From Pelargonium cotyledonis (taxonomy: Eukaryota; Streptophyta; Magnoliopsida; Geraniales; Geraniaceae): a stretch of DNA of 21,456 nt. This document shows, piece by piece, positions 10,667-20,733 of the stretch; position 1 is the stretch's first letter; every line of letters begins with the position of its first letter. The position numbers and the translations under genes are program-made. A model generated the notes under the pieces. The model made no database searches. It was given only the letters and a program-made list of their open reading frames with translations, and was not told the origin of the DNA. The DNA is taken from assembly GCA_036897625.1 (NCBI GenBank), contig JAYMTA010001161.1, forward strand, positions 1 through 21,456, in the 5' to 3' direction.

Positions 10667-10788
10667 GGCATGGTCGTGAGAATGACCATCAATGGCTTGC
10701 AGGAGCGAGAAGGGAATGGTCATGAGAATGATCATCAATGGCTTGCAGGGGGGAGAAGCAGGCATGGTCATGAGGATGATCATCAATG
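10667..10788 (+). repeat. Three tandem copies of a 46-48 bp unit
   Basis: Unit begins ATGGTCATGAGAATGATCATC and continues AATGGCTTGCAGG, with copies starting near 10670, 10716 and 10764. The last copy is partial. It lies in the non-coding 3' internal part of the retroelement. Confidence 0.75.
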
Positions 10789-11003
10789 AATAGTCTTAAT
10801 GAGGATTAGCTCTAGCTGGGGAACAACTCTTTTTGACGATCAGCATGTTCATGGAGGATAACCAACAATGGTTTGCACAGGCGAGGAGCACAGACACATG
10901 GCATTTTCCAACACTTAGAAATTTTTGGAAAATTTCTCTGAGATGGACTCTCTTGCTAAGTTCTAACACTTGGGATTTTTTTTTGTCGGCGCATACAAGA
11001 CTC

Positions 11004-11450
11004 CATAACTTTTGAATGATGCTTCGTAGAGGCACATTTTTTATTTCTGGTAAAGATAAGGTTCTTGGGAGATGAGACTCCATAACTTGGTGAAGACGAG
11101 GCTCCATATCTTGGTAGAGACGAGGCTCAGAAGGTGAGGCTCTATAACTTTTAAACGATGCTTCACGGAGGCATGTTCTTTCATTCGTAGATGACTATAG
11201 AACCAAACTACTCCATTTGTTGAGAGATTAATTGGCCTCCACAATGTATGGTGAGAGTGGGTTCCCTCATCAAGTCCTTAAGTGATGTCCTTCCAAGACA
11301 TGCCCCATCATCCGCAGACGAGCATAAAATCAACCTACTTTATTTGTTGAGAGATTACTTGACCTCTACAAGGTATGGTGGGGGTGAGTTCCCTCACCAA
11401 GTAATTGAGCAATTCCCCTCCAAAGCATGCCCTCTCATCCACATACAAGG
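11004..11450 (+). repeat. Degenerate 127-bp direct duplications inside the retroelement
   Basis: TTTGTTGAGAGATTA(A/C)TTG followed by a TATGGTG(A/G)G(A/G)GTG...TTCCCTCA block recurs with a 127-base period (11216 and 11343). An earlier block, ACTTTT(G/A)AA(T/C)GATGCTTC, recurs at about 11007 and 11146. Copies are diverged. Confidence 0.6.
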
Positions 11451-11690
11451 CTTCGAGAAACGAGGCTTCATGACTTGGTGGAGATGAGACTCCTAGAGAC
11501 GATGCTCCATTACTTGATAGAGTTGAGGCTCCTCAAGACAAGACTCTGTGAATTGGTGGAGGTGAGGCTCTTAGAGACGAGACTCCATGACTTGGTGGAG
11601 ACGAGGCTCTATGACTTGGTGTAGACAAGACTCATGGAGACGAGGCTCCAAAACTTGGTGGAGATGAGACTCCATAATTTAGTGATTTTT
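11450..11690 (+). repeat. Degenerate tandem array of GAGACGAGGCTCCATGACTT units
   Basis: Roughly 25-35-base units of the form GA(G/T)ACGAGGCTCCATGACTT followed by GGTGGA are repeated about eight times with indels. Scattered earlier copies (about 11075-11140) suggest the array once extended leftward. No reading frame is conserved across it. Confidence 0.65.
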
Positions 11691-11871
11691 CCATTTTATA
11701 TACATTGCATAAAAAAGAAATTTTAATACTTCTTCAAGTCGAGTTACAAAAGTTTGCTCAACTCTCTTGAAGGAGTATATTACAACTTTCCTAAGATGGT
11801 GCTTCTTAAGGTTGTTGGCATGTTGTAGGTCATGTCCAACTCACACTAGTTTTCCTAGAGCTCTCTCCACT

Positions 11872-13941
11872 CTAGTTTTCTTCATAAGCCTTTTTCTTTC
11901 CCTTGTGTTCAAGGTCGGCTTGGAAATGGGTTAGTTTTCCTTCCGCAAGTAGGTTCTCAATCGTAATCTTGAGTTCAAAGCAATTCTCAATGTCATGTCA
12001 CATGCATTGGTAGAGAACACAATACTTCTCCATATCTCTTCCTCTTTCCTCTCCCAAAAGAAATGACTGGCCAATCCACGTCATCCATTTGTTCGATGTA
12101 ATTGAAAAAATATTCATATTTAGCTGCTAAAGGGGTGAACTTGTCTCTAAAAGAGTCTTCCTTTCGACATTTACTGGTCAGGTTTCTATCATCCTTTCCT
12201 TTAGAGCTCTGACCACCTTTTTTGGATGCAGACTTGGTAGATAGCACGAACAATTCATCAACATGGACATGGTAATAGGCCATTTCCAACATCTTAACCT
12301 AAGGCTTTGCCTTGTGAGTGACAAGTGTGGTGTAAAGTTCCTTGGTGTGAGATAGCCTTGAAGGTCATGCACACTGTGCCATCTGTGATCTTGCCATATT
12401 TATGTACTGCCTTTTTGAACTTTTCTACGTAAAACTTTAAAGAGTCACCTTGAGCTTGCTTGATATAGATCAGCTGAGTCTGGTCCATCTTAGTTAGTCT
12501 GACAGTCTTAAAGTTAGCCATGAATGAGTTTTTCAACTGTTCCCAACTCCCAATACATCATTCAGGAAGATTGTGATACCATGCATGTGTTGGATTGCGC
12601 AGAGTGCATGCAAATAGTTTGCAGTGTGTGGCGTCATCATTGGTAATCATTTGCATGTGCGACTCAAATACTCTTATGATCTCGTCTGCAGTAATGGTCT
12701 CGTCATAAGTCAGAGTTGAGATTTTGATGAAAGGCATGGATAAAGTGTTCTTGATGGCCCAACTCAGAGGATTTGTGTTGCCACTGCTACCATCTTCTTT
12801 ATTCATCTCCTAATTTAACTTTCTGACTTCTTCCAGAACGATGGCCATAGTGGGATAAGCAGTGTTTCCAACCATGAAGCTCCTCATAGTGGGTGCAACT
12901 TGTCCCCTAGTGTTAGAAGATAAGAGGAGTTGGTTTTTGTGATGTGGAATGACAGACACATGTTGCGGTGTGGGTACAACTCCTGGAAGGATGACAGTTT
13001 CCTAACTAGTTTGAGTTGCAGCTTGATTGTAAGCACTCATTAGGAATGCCTGGAATACATCCTGCATTGCCTCTTGAGAGATAGGTGTCTGCATGAATGA
13101 GTTCGGTGTGTCCTCAGTGGCTGGTGTGAATGAAGCCTGGAAGGGCTGAACAAATGGCACCTACTATTGGGCGAACTGTACCTGGAGCTGCGGTGGAGGT
13201 GAAGCGAATGCAACATCAGCATCAGTAGAAGGAACAAGGGCACCCTGGTTGAAGGCGGCTTGGAGGTTCACTGCATTGGAAAAAACTATGCAAGCCTGAC
13301 TCTGCTATTCTCTCATCGTCTTCTTGTTGGTGCTCTAGAGAGAGTCTTCCACTGTCTCTCTCTTGACCCTAGCGCCTTCGGACTCAAGGTGGGGGCCAGC
13401 TACGAAAGCTGACCGGTGACCGCCATGAGTTGGTTGCCTAATTATTCCTCCCCCTCCATGAGGGTTTGGAATAGGCGGTGTCGCTCTAGTGACATAAGTA
13501 GTAAGCAGCATTGGCAAGATTGGCAAGAAGTGTGAATGTCATACTAGTGACTCCCTCACTGGCAGTCAGTTAGGCATTGAGCATTGTGCCCATGACATTT
13601 TTCATTCATGGAGTCATAGTCATTGTCAATGGATTCGTCTGCTATTGAGGAACGTTGATCAATGCATGAGCATTGGAAGAACCAACAATTTTGATTTGAT
13701 CGTTAGCCCTTTTCCTTTCCAACTCACTTCTCGGATCAAATTGGCGAGTAGAGACATCAGGGAGCTCAGAGTGGAGCTGAGTCCTGATGTGGAGATTATG
13801 CCTCGAGTGTCGACTCTCCTTGCTTATAAGGGAAGTGTTGGTTCGTTGAAGGTCAGGGTTGGCAGGTCCTTTTTCATTTCTTATGTCTTCTTTCATTGTG
13901 ATTGTCAGCGGTTTTGGAACGATGGCTTTCAATTCATTCAT
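11872..13941 (-). pseudogene. Retrotransposon gag relic (Retrotrans_gag type), frameshifted and stopped
   Basis: Minus-strand coding remnant of a Tat/Athila-like gag, whose product would have formed the particle shell around element RNA. Segments in order: a start region at 13941-13642 (rich in Arg, Ser, His), Gly/Pro-rich low-complexity pieces at about 13526-13040, the gag core at 12806-12294 with MPFIKISTLTYDETITADE, HAWYHNLPE, KNSFMANFKTVRLTKMDQ and QAQGDSLKFYVEKFKKA, then a basic linker (12292-11993). A zinc-knuckle-like tail follows in another frame, with KYCVLYQC and HDIENCFELK around 12025-11965. Breaks are clear: several stops between segments, a frame change before the knuckle, and an in-frame TGA at 12000-11998 inside it. 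The relic ends at a TAG at 11872. It is not expected to make protein. Confidence 0.75.
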
Positions 13942-14450
13942 GTAAATGGAATAAGTTCATCGGACTATTTTTCCACTCTACGATGTCGTTCTAGTCTTTT
14001 TATCCTTAGTCAAGGTCAAGTCAAGGTCAAAGTATTATTTCAAGTCTTATGTCTAAGGTCCAAGTCAAGGATTTGAATCAAGGTCCAAGTCAAGGATTTG
14101 AATCAAGGTCCAAACTGCAATCCAAGTCAAGGTATGTTCCTGGTCTAGGGATGACTGCATTCCAAGTCCTGGTCGTTTCTGCGCAAGGTAGCGCACCGCT
14201 AAGCTAAGTCTTGGGGGTGAGTCAAGGAAACAACATCTGGTGTGAAAATGAGAATCCCACACACAAACATTTATTTGTATATGAATATTGAATTGGATCT
14301 TTGCAGTTCATTCAAAAAGTGCACAAAGAATACAAAGAACACTTGAAGAACATAAAGAACATGAAGAACATTTTGAGAGTGTTTTCAGTTCTTTTTAGCA
14401 AGTGCTTAAATGTAAAATTGTCTGACCTTTTTATAGGAGGCATGGGGACC

Positions 14451-14459
14451 CTATTTATA
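14451..14459 (-). promoter_or_regulatory. TATA box of the right (5') LTR
   Basis: Minus-strand TATAAATAG in the right LTR, at the position matching that in the left LTR and flanked by the same AACCTAAAACTA-type context. It would drive transcription into the gag region. Its conservation between diverged LTR copies supports it as the U3 promoter. Confidence 0.55.
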
Positions 14460-14708
14460 GTTTTAGGTTTACCTGTCATAGTTGACATTTGGTTGTCTGG
14501 CCTTGGGAGACAGGTCGTAGGAGCTCGGTCGTAGTCTTGGCCTCTATCCTGTTGGATATGCACACTAACATGGCTACAACCTTAGTGGATGTGGTCGAGA
14601 CTACTGGAGCAAGTTGTTAGTTGTTGAGACACGAGATCATGAGTTCTACTCATGGGCGAGTTGATGAGACTCGACGATGAGAAAGGCTCATAGTTCTCAA
14701 CGTGCATA

Positions 14709-15421
14709 GTCACACACAAACTACAATCTTGTTAATAAACACAAACTACAATCTTGTTAAACGAAATAGATTTATATCTAATTGATATGTGTAGCTACCT
14801 TAGCTTGGTAAGCTTAGACTTGCGCTTGTTGATGAGAGACTTTTTCACGTCCTCGGCTGGGTAAAACTTAGGAGCCAAAGACCTCTTTTGTGGTACAACT
14901 TCAATCTCGAGTACTTGTCGAGCCCTAACCCCAAAACCTTGTTACTCCATTTGTGGAAAACTTGATCTCCAAGCCTAGAACCTTGGATTCAACCCACGCA
15001 ACGAACTCCGACAGTGATGGACAGTAACCACTCAGATCTACAAACTCAGATCTGCAAAATCGAAAAAAGGGTTAAACTCTAAACTAATCGGTTCAAAATG
15101 AACCACTAACCTACCCAACAAACCCCAACAATTTGTAGCCAAATATTCTTACCTATGTTGCCGGAAAATGGCCGAAAAGTTGTTGCAACACGAGACCTCT
15201 GAGAGAGAAAAGAGAAAAAGAAGAGAGAAAGTGATAGAGAGGGTAGAGCTTGGCTCATTTAACCTAAACTCAGCGACGGAAGGCTAGCGACGGAAATTCC
15301 ATCGTTGATCTTAAGCAATTTTCAACACGACGTCGTCTTCGGTAAGTGGAATAAGACGATTCTTAGCGATGAAAAAATTTCGTAGTTGATTCCGTCGCTG
15401 ATAAGCTGTTTTCTTGTAGTG
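14709..15421 (-). mobile_element. CACTA-like insert nested in the right LTR
   Basis: About 713 bases with no counterpart in the left LTR. The right edge, read on the minus strand, is CACTACAAGAAAACAGC then TTATCAGCGACGGAATC, a clear CACTA terminus with subterminal repeats (GCGACGGAA, also at about 15271-15295). The left edge (about 14709) starts TCACACACAAACTACAATC and lacks a matching terminus; it has two copies of CACAAACTACAATCTTGTTAA. The middle is not repetitive and resembles transposon leader or intron sequence, without a transposase motif. The exact left boundary and target duplication are unresolved. Confidence 0.6.
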
Positions 15422-15493
15422 ACGAGCAGACAATGTAACCTTTCGGAGCGCAGTCGCAAGGACGGTCACGCTATGGATGATCCGTGCACGCAT

Positions 15494-15590
15494 GGGCGTG
15501 GATCATGGTCGTGGAGCGTGGGCGTGGATCATGGTCGTGGAGCATAGGCATGGACTATGGGCGTGGAGCATGGACGTGGAGTATGGGCGT
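15494..15590 (+). repeat. 26-bp tandem array in the right LTR
   Basis: GGGCGTGGATCATGGTCGTG units start at 15494 and 15520, followed by diverged copies (GGCATGGACTATGGGCGTGG). The left LTR has a single related unit near 9613, so the array grew after the two LTRs separated. Confidence 0.65.
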
Positions 15591-16014
15591 ACCCATGCGC
15601 ATACGCGTGGATGAGACATGGAGGGAGAGCTTCGATCGCGGACGTATGCGGAAGAGGACATATAGATGTACGAAACCACGAACGAGAACGGGCGGAGCAT
15701 TGACGTGTGCGGAGGCCATGCACAAGGGCCATGCGCACAAGCCATGTGTACGAAGCCATGTGCATGGATCTATGCGCATGGAGTCATGCGCACGGGGCCA
15801 TGCCCGTGCTTGTTCGGCAAATGGAGTCTTTGGGTCATTTGCCGGACTCTTCCTTGGATTTTGGGCTCTCTTCGATCCGAATCGACTTTTCTTGACTGGT
15901 CAAGTGAGGCACGTTTCACCTTGTCATTTGTCAAACTAATCTTTATTTTTTTTTTATGCTGAATAAGTTGGGTCAATTATTAAGAAAAGACGCATCATGT
16001 ATTTTAACATTGAC

Positions 16015-16098
16015 TTGGACCAATCAAAATACGCCAATGGTACAATATGTACGTGATGATTTGGACAAATCAAAGTACGCTAAGGGTACAATATGTCG
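16015..16098 (+). repeat. 46-bp direct duplication
   Basis: TTGGAC(C/A)AATCAAA(A/G)TACGC followed by a GGTACAATATGT block occurs at 16015 and 16061. It lies just outside the retroelement. Confidence 0.75.
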
Positions 16099-16311
16099 TA
16101 AATCAAGCGCTCTGCGTTAATAATTCACAGGAGGATGATGGTATTAAATATGTCGAAATTTTATTTATTTAAATTCAATATTAAAACACAAAATTAAGAA
16201 ATATTTACACCACTTTGTAAAAATATTTTTGTACAAATTTGAAAAAAAAAACATTTTTTTATGTAGTGTAACCGAATGTGTAGTGCAAGAGAAAAAAAAA
16301 GACCCTTAGCC

Positions 16312-16477
16312 ATAATTTATTGACCGAGACTCTCAGCCAATAAATCATGGTCAGTTAGGTGATACCATATCAACGATTAACACTTATATATGTCCCAATG
16401 AATTTTTAGGCGTGGAATGCCTCGACCGAATCCATTTTATTTGTCTATTGGCTGAGAGTTTCAAACAATTTATAATA
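16312..16477. repeat. Long inverted repeat, MITE-like
   Basis: ACTCTCAGCCAATA (16329-16342) pairs perfectly with TATTGGCTGAGAGT (16446-16459), and weaker pairing extends outward to about 30 bases per arm. The 100-base centre is non-coding. Confidence 0.6.
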
Positions 16478-16491
16478 TACTCACTGTGTAA

Positions 16492-16747
16492 TACTCTCTC
16501 AGTCCCAAAATGAGTGTCTTTTTCCCATTTTTTGCGAAAATTAAGAATTAAAAGATAATTCAGTGTGCTTCCAATATAACTCTCATTTTTCTACCTACAC
16601 CCCAGGTCCAGATCTACTTATTTACATAAGTGATAAGAGTAATATGAGAAAAATAATAATATAATAACTTAAAAATAGAAACAAGACACTCATTTCAAAA
16701 CAAAAAAATTAAACAAACAAGACATTCATTTCGGGACGGAAAGAGTA
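16492..16747. mobile_element. Stowaway-like MITE
   Basis: About 256 bases between TA dinucleotides. The ends are CTCTCTCAGTCCCAAAATGA with GTGTC on the left and GACATTCATTTCGGGACGG with AAAGAG on the right. An additional internal inverted copy (GACACTCATTTCAAAAC) lies at about 16685-16701. The interior is non-coding. Confidence 0.75.
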
Positions 16748-17481
16748 TCTAACAATAAATTAGAAAATGACTACATAAAGAAACTGATTTTTTTTCAATG
16801 TCGGTGTAGAGGTCCCCAACTTTAGTAGAGTTTAGCTCCTACCATGCATTCATGGAGCAGCTTCAACAACTTCACTTGCCTACATCACACAAATCTTAGC
16901 TCTTGGAGCTCATAGAAATTGCATACTTCAATCATCAAACAAGCACTTGATGGCACTATGACATATGGTGGTGCCATCTCATGAACTTTTATTGAACTAA
17001 TACATCAAATTCAAAGACATTTTCTTTTTACAGTCATGACTATAAATATTCATATTTTGTTGTTGAAAATGGAGGTTTCCTAGAACAGCCACAGGTATAG
17101 AGTGTAGATACAGCAACAGGATATTCATAGTAGCTATCAAAGAAAAAGATGTATTACTTTACTTCCATTTGAAGCTCAGAATATTCATCTCCTTTATTTC
17201 TAGCACAAAAAATGGATGATTATCTCAATCCTTCCAATTCTCTCTGAAATTTGAAATTGCATGACATGCAGAATAACAGACCCTAATACAATAGATAGAA
17301 GCCAAAAGATTCTATAACCATTCCTGGCATTTAAACAAGTACCAACTCTTGCTTCTTTTCATCTTATTGGTCTTGGAAAAGATTAGAAATAGGATGCCAC
17401 TAAATTGTGTCATTTTCCGTTCACAATCAATCAAAATAAATAGACCGGTTACTTGTACATGGACCTAATAGATCACGTACA
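16748..17481. other. Intergenic and 3' flank of uS5m, no gene recognised
   Basis: Contains the likely uS5m 3' UTR directly below 17482 on the minus strand. The remainder is non-repetitive with no convincing open frame. Confidence 0.5.
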
Positions 17482-20400
17482 TCATAGCAAGTACGTCTCA
17501 ATAACAGTTCGGCCAAACTTTTCTTCGACGTCCTTGGGAGTTTCAACCTGTAAACGCAGAAACCAAAACGTCAATTTTAGGAAGTGAACAAAGAAACATC
17601 CATTGTATTGGGAAGGTGGGATTCTTACAGCATTCAAAGCTTGGAGAATAGCCTTTACAGTGTTGTGCGGATTCCTTGAACCAATGACCTTTCAAAAGAG
17701 TCAAGGTTAGAATAATCACCGAAGGAACAATCATTGTATAATTGATTAAAAAAGACATTCAATTACCTTAGACTTAATGTTCTTAAAACCTGCCAGCTTC
17801 AAAACGGTTTCAACAGTTTTTCCTGCTACCACCCCAGTCCTAGTAGGAGCCGGCCAGAGATAAAGCTAAGAAATTACACATGTTAGCTGGATAACATTTT
17901 ATATGGCACAAGTTTCACTCAATATAATATTAGATGAAAAAGAAATTAGTAGGAAACCTTGGTTTTCTTATATTTTGTTTGTATTGCATGTGCAATCGTG
18001 TGATCCTCGTGCCGTTCCACATAATGGAGATTCTGAAAGCATTTCTCGTATGCCTGTTTATCATGATATACCTTGATAAGTTATACACATCTATTGCAAG
18101 TTCCATACAATGACTGAGGAGGTAAAGGGCAGTAGAATTGTTGCCATGGAAAGCCAAAGATTTGAAATGCCACTATTATTTTATTTTTTTGAGGAAAATG
18201 CAACTTGCAACCTCCTTGGTTCCATCCTACTGAACACATCCTAAATGATTGTCATATCATGTAAATTTGTTACAAAATCAACACATATAGATGGAATTAA
18301 GAAACTATCATCTGTTATAACTGAGATGCATAGCAGAGCCAAACCCAAGTACCACTGTTACATTTTCCAAAGATGCTTATAGAGCATGAAAACTACAGGC
18401 ACCAGAAAAGTACCTTCTGAACAGCAACAGGGACTTCAGAGGCTCTAGCTTTTCCAAAACCAACAACACCTTGATAGTTTCCACAAGCTACCATTGCAGT
18501 ATACCGAACTAATCGCCCAGCCTAAAGCATATGACATACATACACACATTACAGAAATGTTGCCCCAAATGTAATGGAGTTAGAGAAGAGCTGGTATACC
18601 TTTGTCACTTTGCTAGTTCGATTCACATTAATCATTTTCACATCAAAGCCCTGCCAAATGTTAAGAAGACTTCTAGTGAATAAATAAACATACCAATGAC
18701 TAACCACATACAAAAAAAAGTGCACATAATCGATAGAGTTATAAGGTCACAAGTAAATGCTAAAGCATACAACTGAAGCCGAAAAGGATATAAACACAGT
18801 TAAAAAAGGCATGACAAACTCTTAAATCATGGATAGCCTGTCTTATCACATTGCGACAAATAAGCAACCTGGATAATATATCTTTAGGTCTGTAACCCAT
18901 CAAATATCCAGGAAGTCAACTTGTTGCAATGCGATTGGGATGGATTATCTCAAAGGGAACTAAGTTGGCAGCTTAAAGGTAAGAAACAGCTACTCCTTGT
19001 TATTGATATTAATAACGTGATAAATTAGACTGTGTAGTTAAACAACCACCACTTGGGTAGCGTTTAGATTAGAAGTTTTGTGGAGGAATGACAATAGAGA
19101 ATCGGAATGGGAATAAGATTTCGATCATTCGTGTTCGTATTAAGACTTTTGGCCATGAGAATGACTTTGGAATCAAAATCTCGTTCCCATTCCCATTTCA
19201 AAAAACCAATCCAAAAGTTAAACTTAACTGAGTATGGCCATACAGCACAAGTACTTGGATCGATAATGCCCTACGTCAAATAAGATGTCCTAGGTATGAT
19301 GCATGCACTTACCTTTCTGTAAAGGGGAATTCTTTTCTTCTCTGTCAATTCATTACGCTCCTCCGCCAATACTCGTATCTCCTCCTCTAGTCGCTTTCCC
19401 TTCCTTCCAAATGTATAATCCAATTCAGCTAGCTTCTCTTCAAGTTGCTTGTCAATGTTATTAATCTTTTCTAACATTTCATTATCCATCTCTTTCTTAT
19501 CATCAAATTCTTCAATTTTTTTGTCGCGCGTGCTATCCACTTCAGAAACTTTGCCCTCATCATCTGATAAAGCATCACGGGACTCGTTCCCAGCAGGCCC
19601 ACCACCGTGCGTAATTACACCATAATTGGCTGGGTTGTTAGGATCATGTGTTTCCTTCCACTCCACCAATCTCAAAGCCCGATTCAGTTTCTGTTGGAGA
19701 ATGAATTTATCCTTTCCTTCAGACACTTTCAAACGATTCATCAACTCACCAATGACTCTATATTCAGGACGAAGTGCAAAATGTTTTTGCTCAAATTTGT
19801 TGATTTTCTCCATCAATTTGTAGGCTTCATCCAGTGTTTCTGACAAAATAAGTGGATAACAAAAAGAGAATTAGTGGTCTCCCCTACTAAACCCAAAATT
19901 GAGAAAATGTTCTAATTGTATATAACTTTTCACTCTATTATACACTTCTTCGTCAACAAGCAACAGCATATTGTAGATTTTCACTCTATATAATAAATAC
20001 AAAACTGAATGATGCCAATCTGTTGCAATGAAACCAGATCAAATTTTATAGATATGAACATTGCAACCAAACAGAGAACTTTGAAAGTTTGCCTGTATGT
20101 CCACAAATTCATTTCCTCTGAATTCTCATGTTTTCTAAGCAACCAAACAAAAGGAAAATAAAAAAACGCAAAATCACAAGAACATTAGTTAAACAAACAG
20201 GGAAAGCACCACATACTAGCTTCAACAAAGCTCTTGAGCATCTGAGAGTGCCGCTTGTGCTTCTTTGTAAAGAGATCGAACCTCTTATTCACGGCGACGG
20301 CGCTGAACCTCTCGTCATCTTCGTCAGTATCGGAATCAGTGGGCTCATTAACGAATTGCGCATTCTCAGCCTGTTTCTTCCTTTTCATTGCCTTCTTTAT

Positions 20401-20679
20401 CAACGGAAAAAGATTCAAATATTCCTCCTCATCATCTTGGGCAGGAACTGAGGTATCTAGACCATCCTTTTCCTTCTTTTCTAGCTCCGAATCCTTCTCT
20501 TTCTTCAAGTCGGCCATTAGGTCCCGAACCACTCTGTTGGTCCGCGATGTAGAGAAGAATTTCGTTGTTTGGTAGGTGGGAAAGGGTGGGAAAATTGAGA
20601 CATTCCGGGAAAGGTGAGTGCGTCTGTTCAAGGCTTGATTGAGGAACAAGGAGACGAGTCGATGCGATTTCGTTGCCAT
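17482..20679 (-). CDS. uS5m: Mitochondrial ribosomal protein S5 (uS5m), eight exons
   Basis: Predicted 489-residue protein of the mitochondrial small ribosomal subunit. Exons: 20679-20217, 19839-19313, 18650-18600, 18521-18414, 18053-17958, 17865-17767, 17688-17629 and 17547-17482 (stop TGA). All introns are GT-AG, and only the first interrupts a codon (Lys155). Residues 1 to about 47 are basic, rich in Ser, Leu and Arg and free of acidic residues, with FFSTSR at 41-46, typical of a mitochondrial presequence. Residues 57-125 are highly charged with an acidic run (DSDTDEDDERF), and 261-324 look like a coiled coil. The S5 domain starts with exon 3: NVNRTSKVTKAGRLVRYTA (339 on), then GVVGFGKARASEVPVAVQKA (365-384), the RNA-binding S5 fold. 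The C-terminal S5 domain includes APTRTGVVAG and NIKSK, ending ETPKDVEEKFGRTVIE. Bacterial S5 is about 166 residues, so about 330 residues here are extension. The first ATG suits the presequence. Confidence 0.93.
19055..19218. mobile_element. Hairpin MITE-like element in uS5m intron 2
   Basis: CGGAATGGGAATAAGATTT (19103-19121) is mirrored by AAATCTCGTTCCCATTCCC (19178-19196), with weaker outer pairing between AGATTAGAAGTTTTGTGG and the reverse complement of AAAAACCAATCCAAAAGT. The structure resembles foldback MITEs. The ends are not exactly defined. Confidence 0.5.
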
Positions 20680-20733
20680 TGCTGAAGGTGTTAGAGGTTC
20701 ATTTCCAGAGAAACTCGAAATTTGAGTGAAGGC

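Larger units (their letters stand above)
8843..15966 (-). mobile_element. Degenerate gag-only LTR retrotransposon (Tat/Athila-type Ty3-gypsy gag), non-autonomous
   Basis: Two direct long terminal repeats (8843-10079 and 13984-15966, the latter split by an insert) flank about 3.9 kb holding a minus-strand gag relic. I found no protease, reverse transcriptase, RNase H or integrase motif in any frame. Both LTRs begin TGTCGTT on the plus strand. On the minus strand the left LTR starts TGATTCGACAT and is preceded by a purine-rich tract (AGTGGGAGG, about 10084-10092) that fits a polypurine tract, agreeing with gag orientation. No clear tRNA primer-binding site or 5-bp target duplication was found. 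LTRs differ by many substitutions and indels, so the insertion is old. This layout fits the class described as TR-GAG; a deleted autonomous element is the alternative. Confidence 0.72.
13984..15966 (-). repeat. Right LTR (5' LTR in element orientation), split by a nested insert
   Basis: Homologous to the left LTR in two blocks: 13984 to about 14708, and about 15422 to 15966. The interruption falls between LTR bases that are contiguous in the left copy (GTGTATGG|ACATAGG), so little or no LTR sequence was lost. This copy has a local 24-bp tandem duplication (AATCAAGGTCCAAGTCAAGG type, about 14062-14112) and an expanded GGGCGTGGATCATGG array absent from the left copy. The end is degraded (ATAA instead of ATCA). 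Confidence 0.72.

Noticed and set aside
13964-13983. tRNA primer-binding site next to the right LTR
   Set aside because: Minus-strand sequence after the LTR (TCGTAGAGTGGAAA) does not start with TGG in register and matches no tRNA end I know.
15484-15939. 151-codon plus-strand frame in the right LTR, plus overlapping frames on both strands
   Set aside because: It arises from the tandem GGGCGTGG and GCCATG repeats; several overlapping frames are equally open, which points to composition rather than coding.
8838-15971. 5-bp target-site duplication of the LTR element
   Set aside because: The flanks TGTGG and GTTGG match at only three positions, and the right LTR end is degraded; no duplication can be claimed.
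20128-20451. 107-codon plus-strand frame over uS5m exon 1
   Set aside because: It is antisense to a clear presequence and charged extension and crosses the exon/intron boundary.
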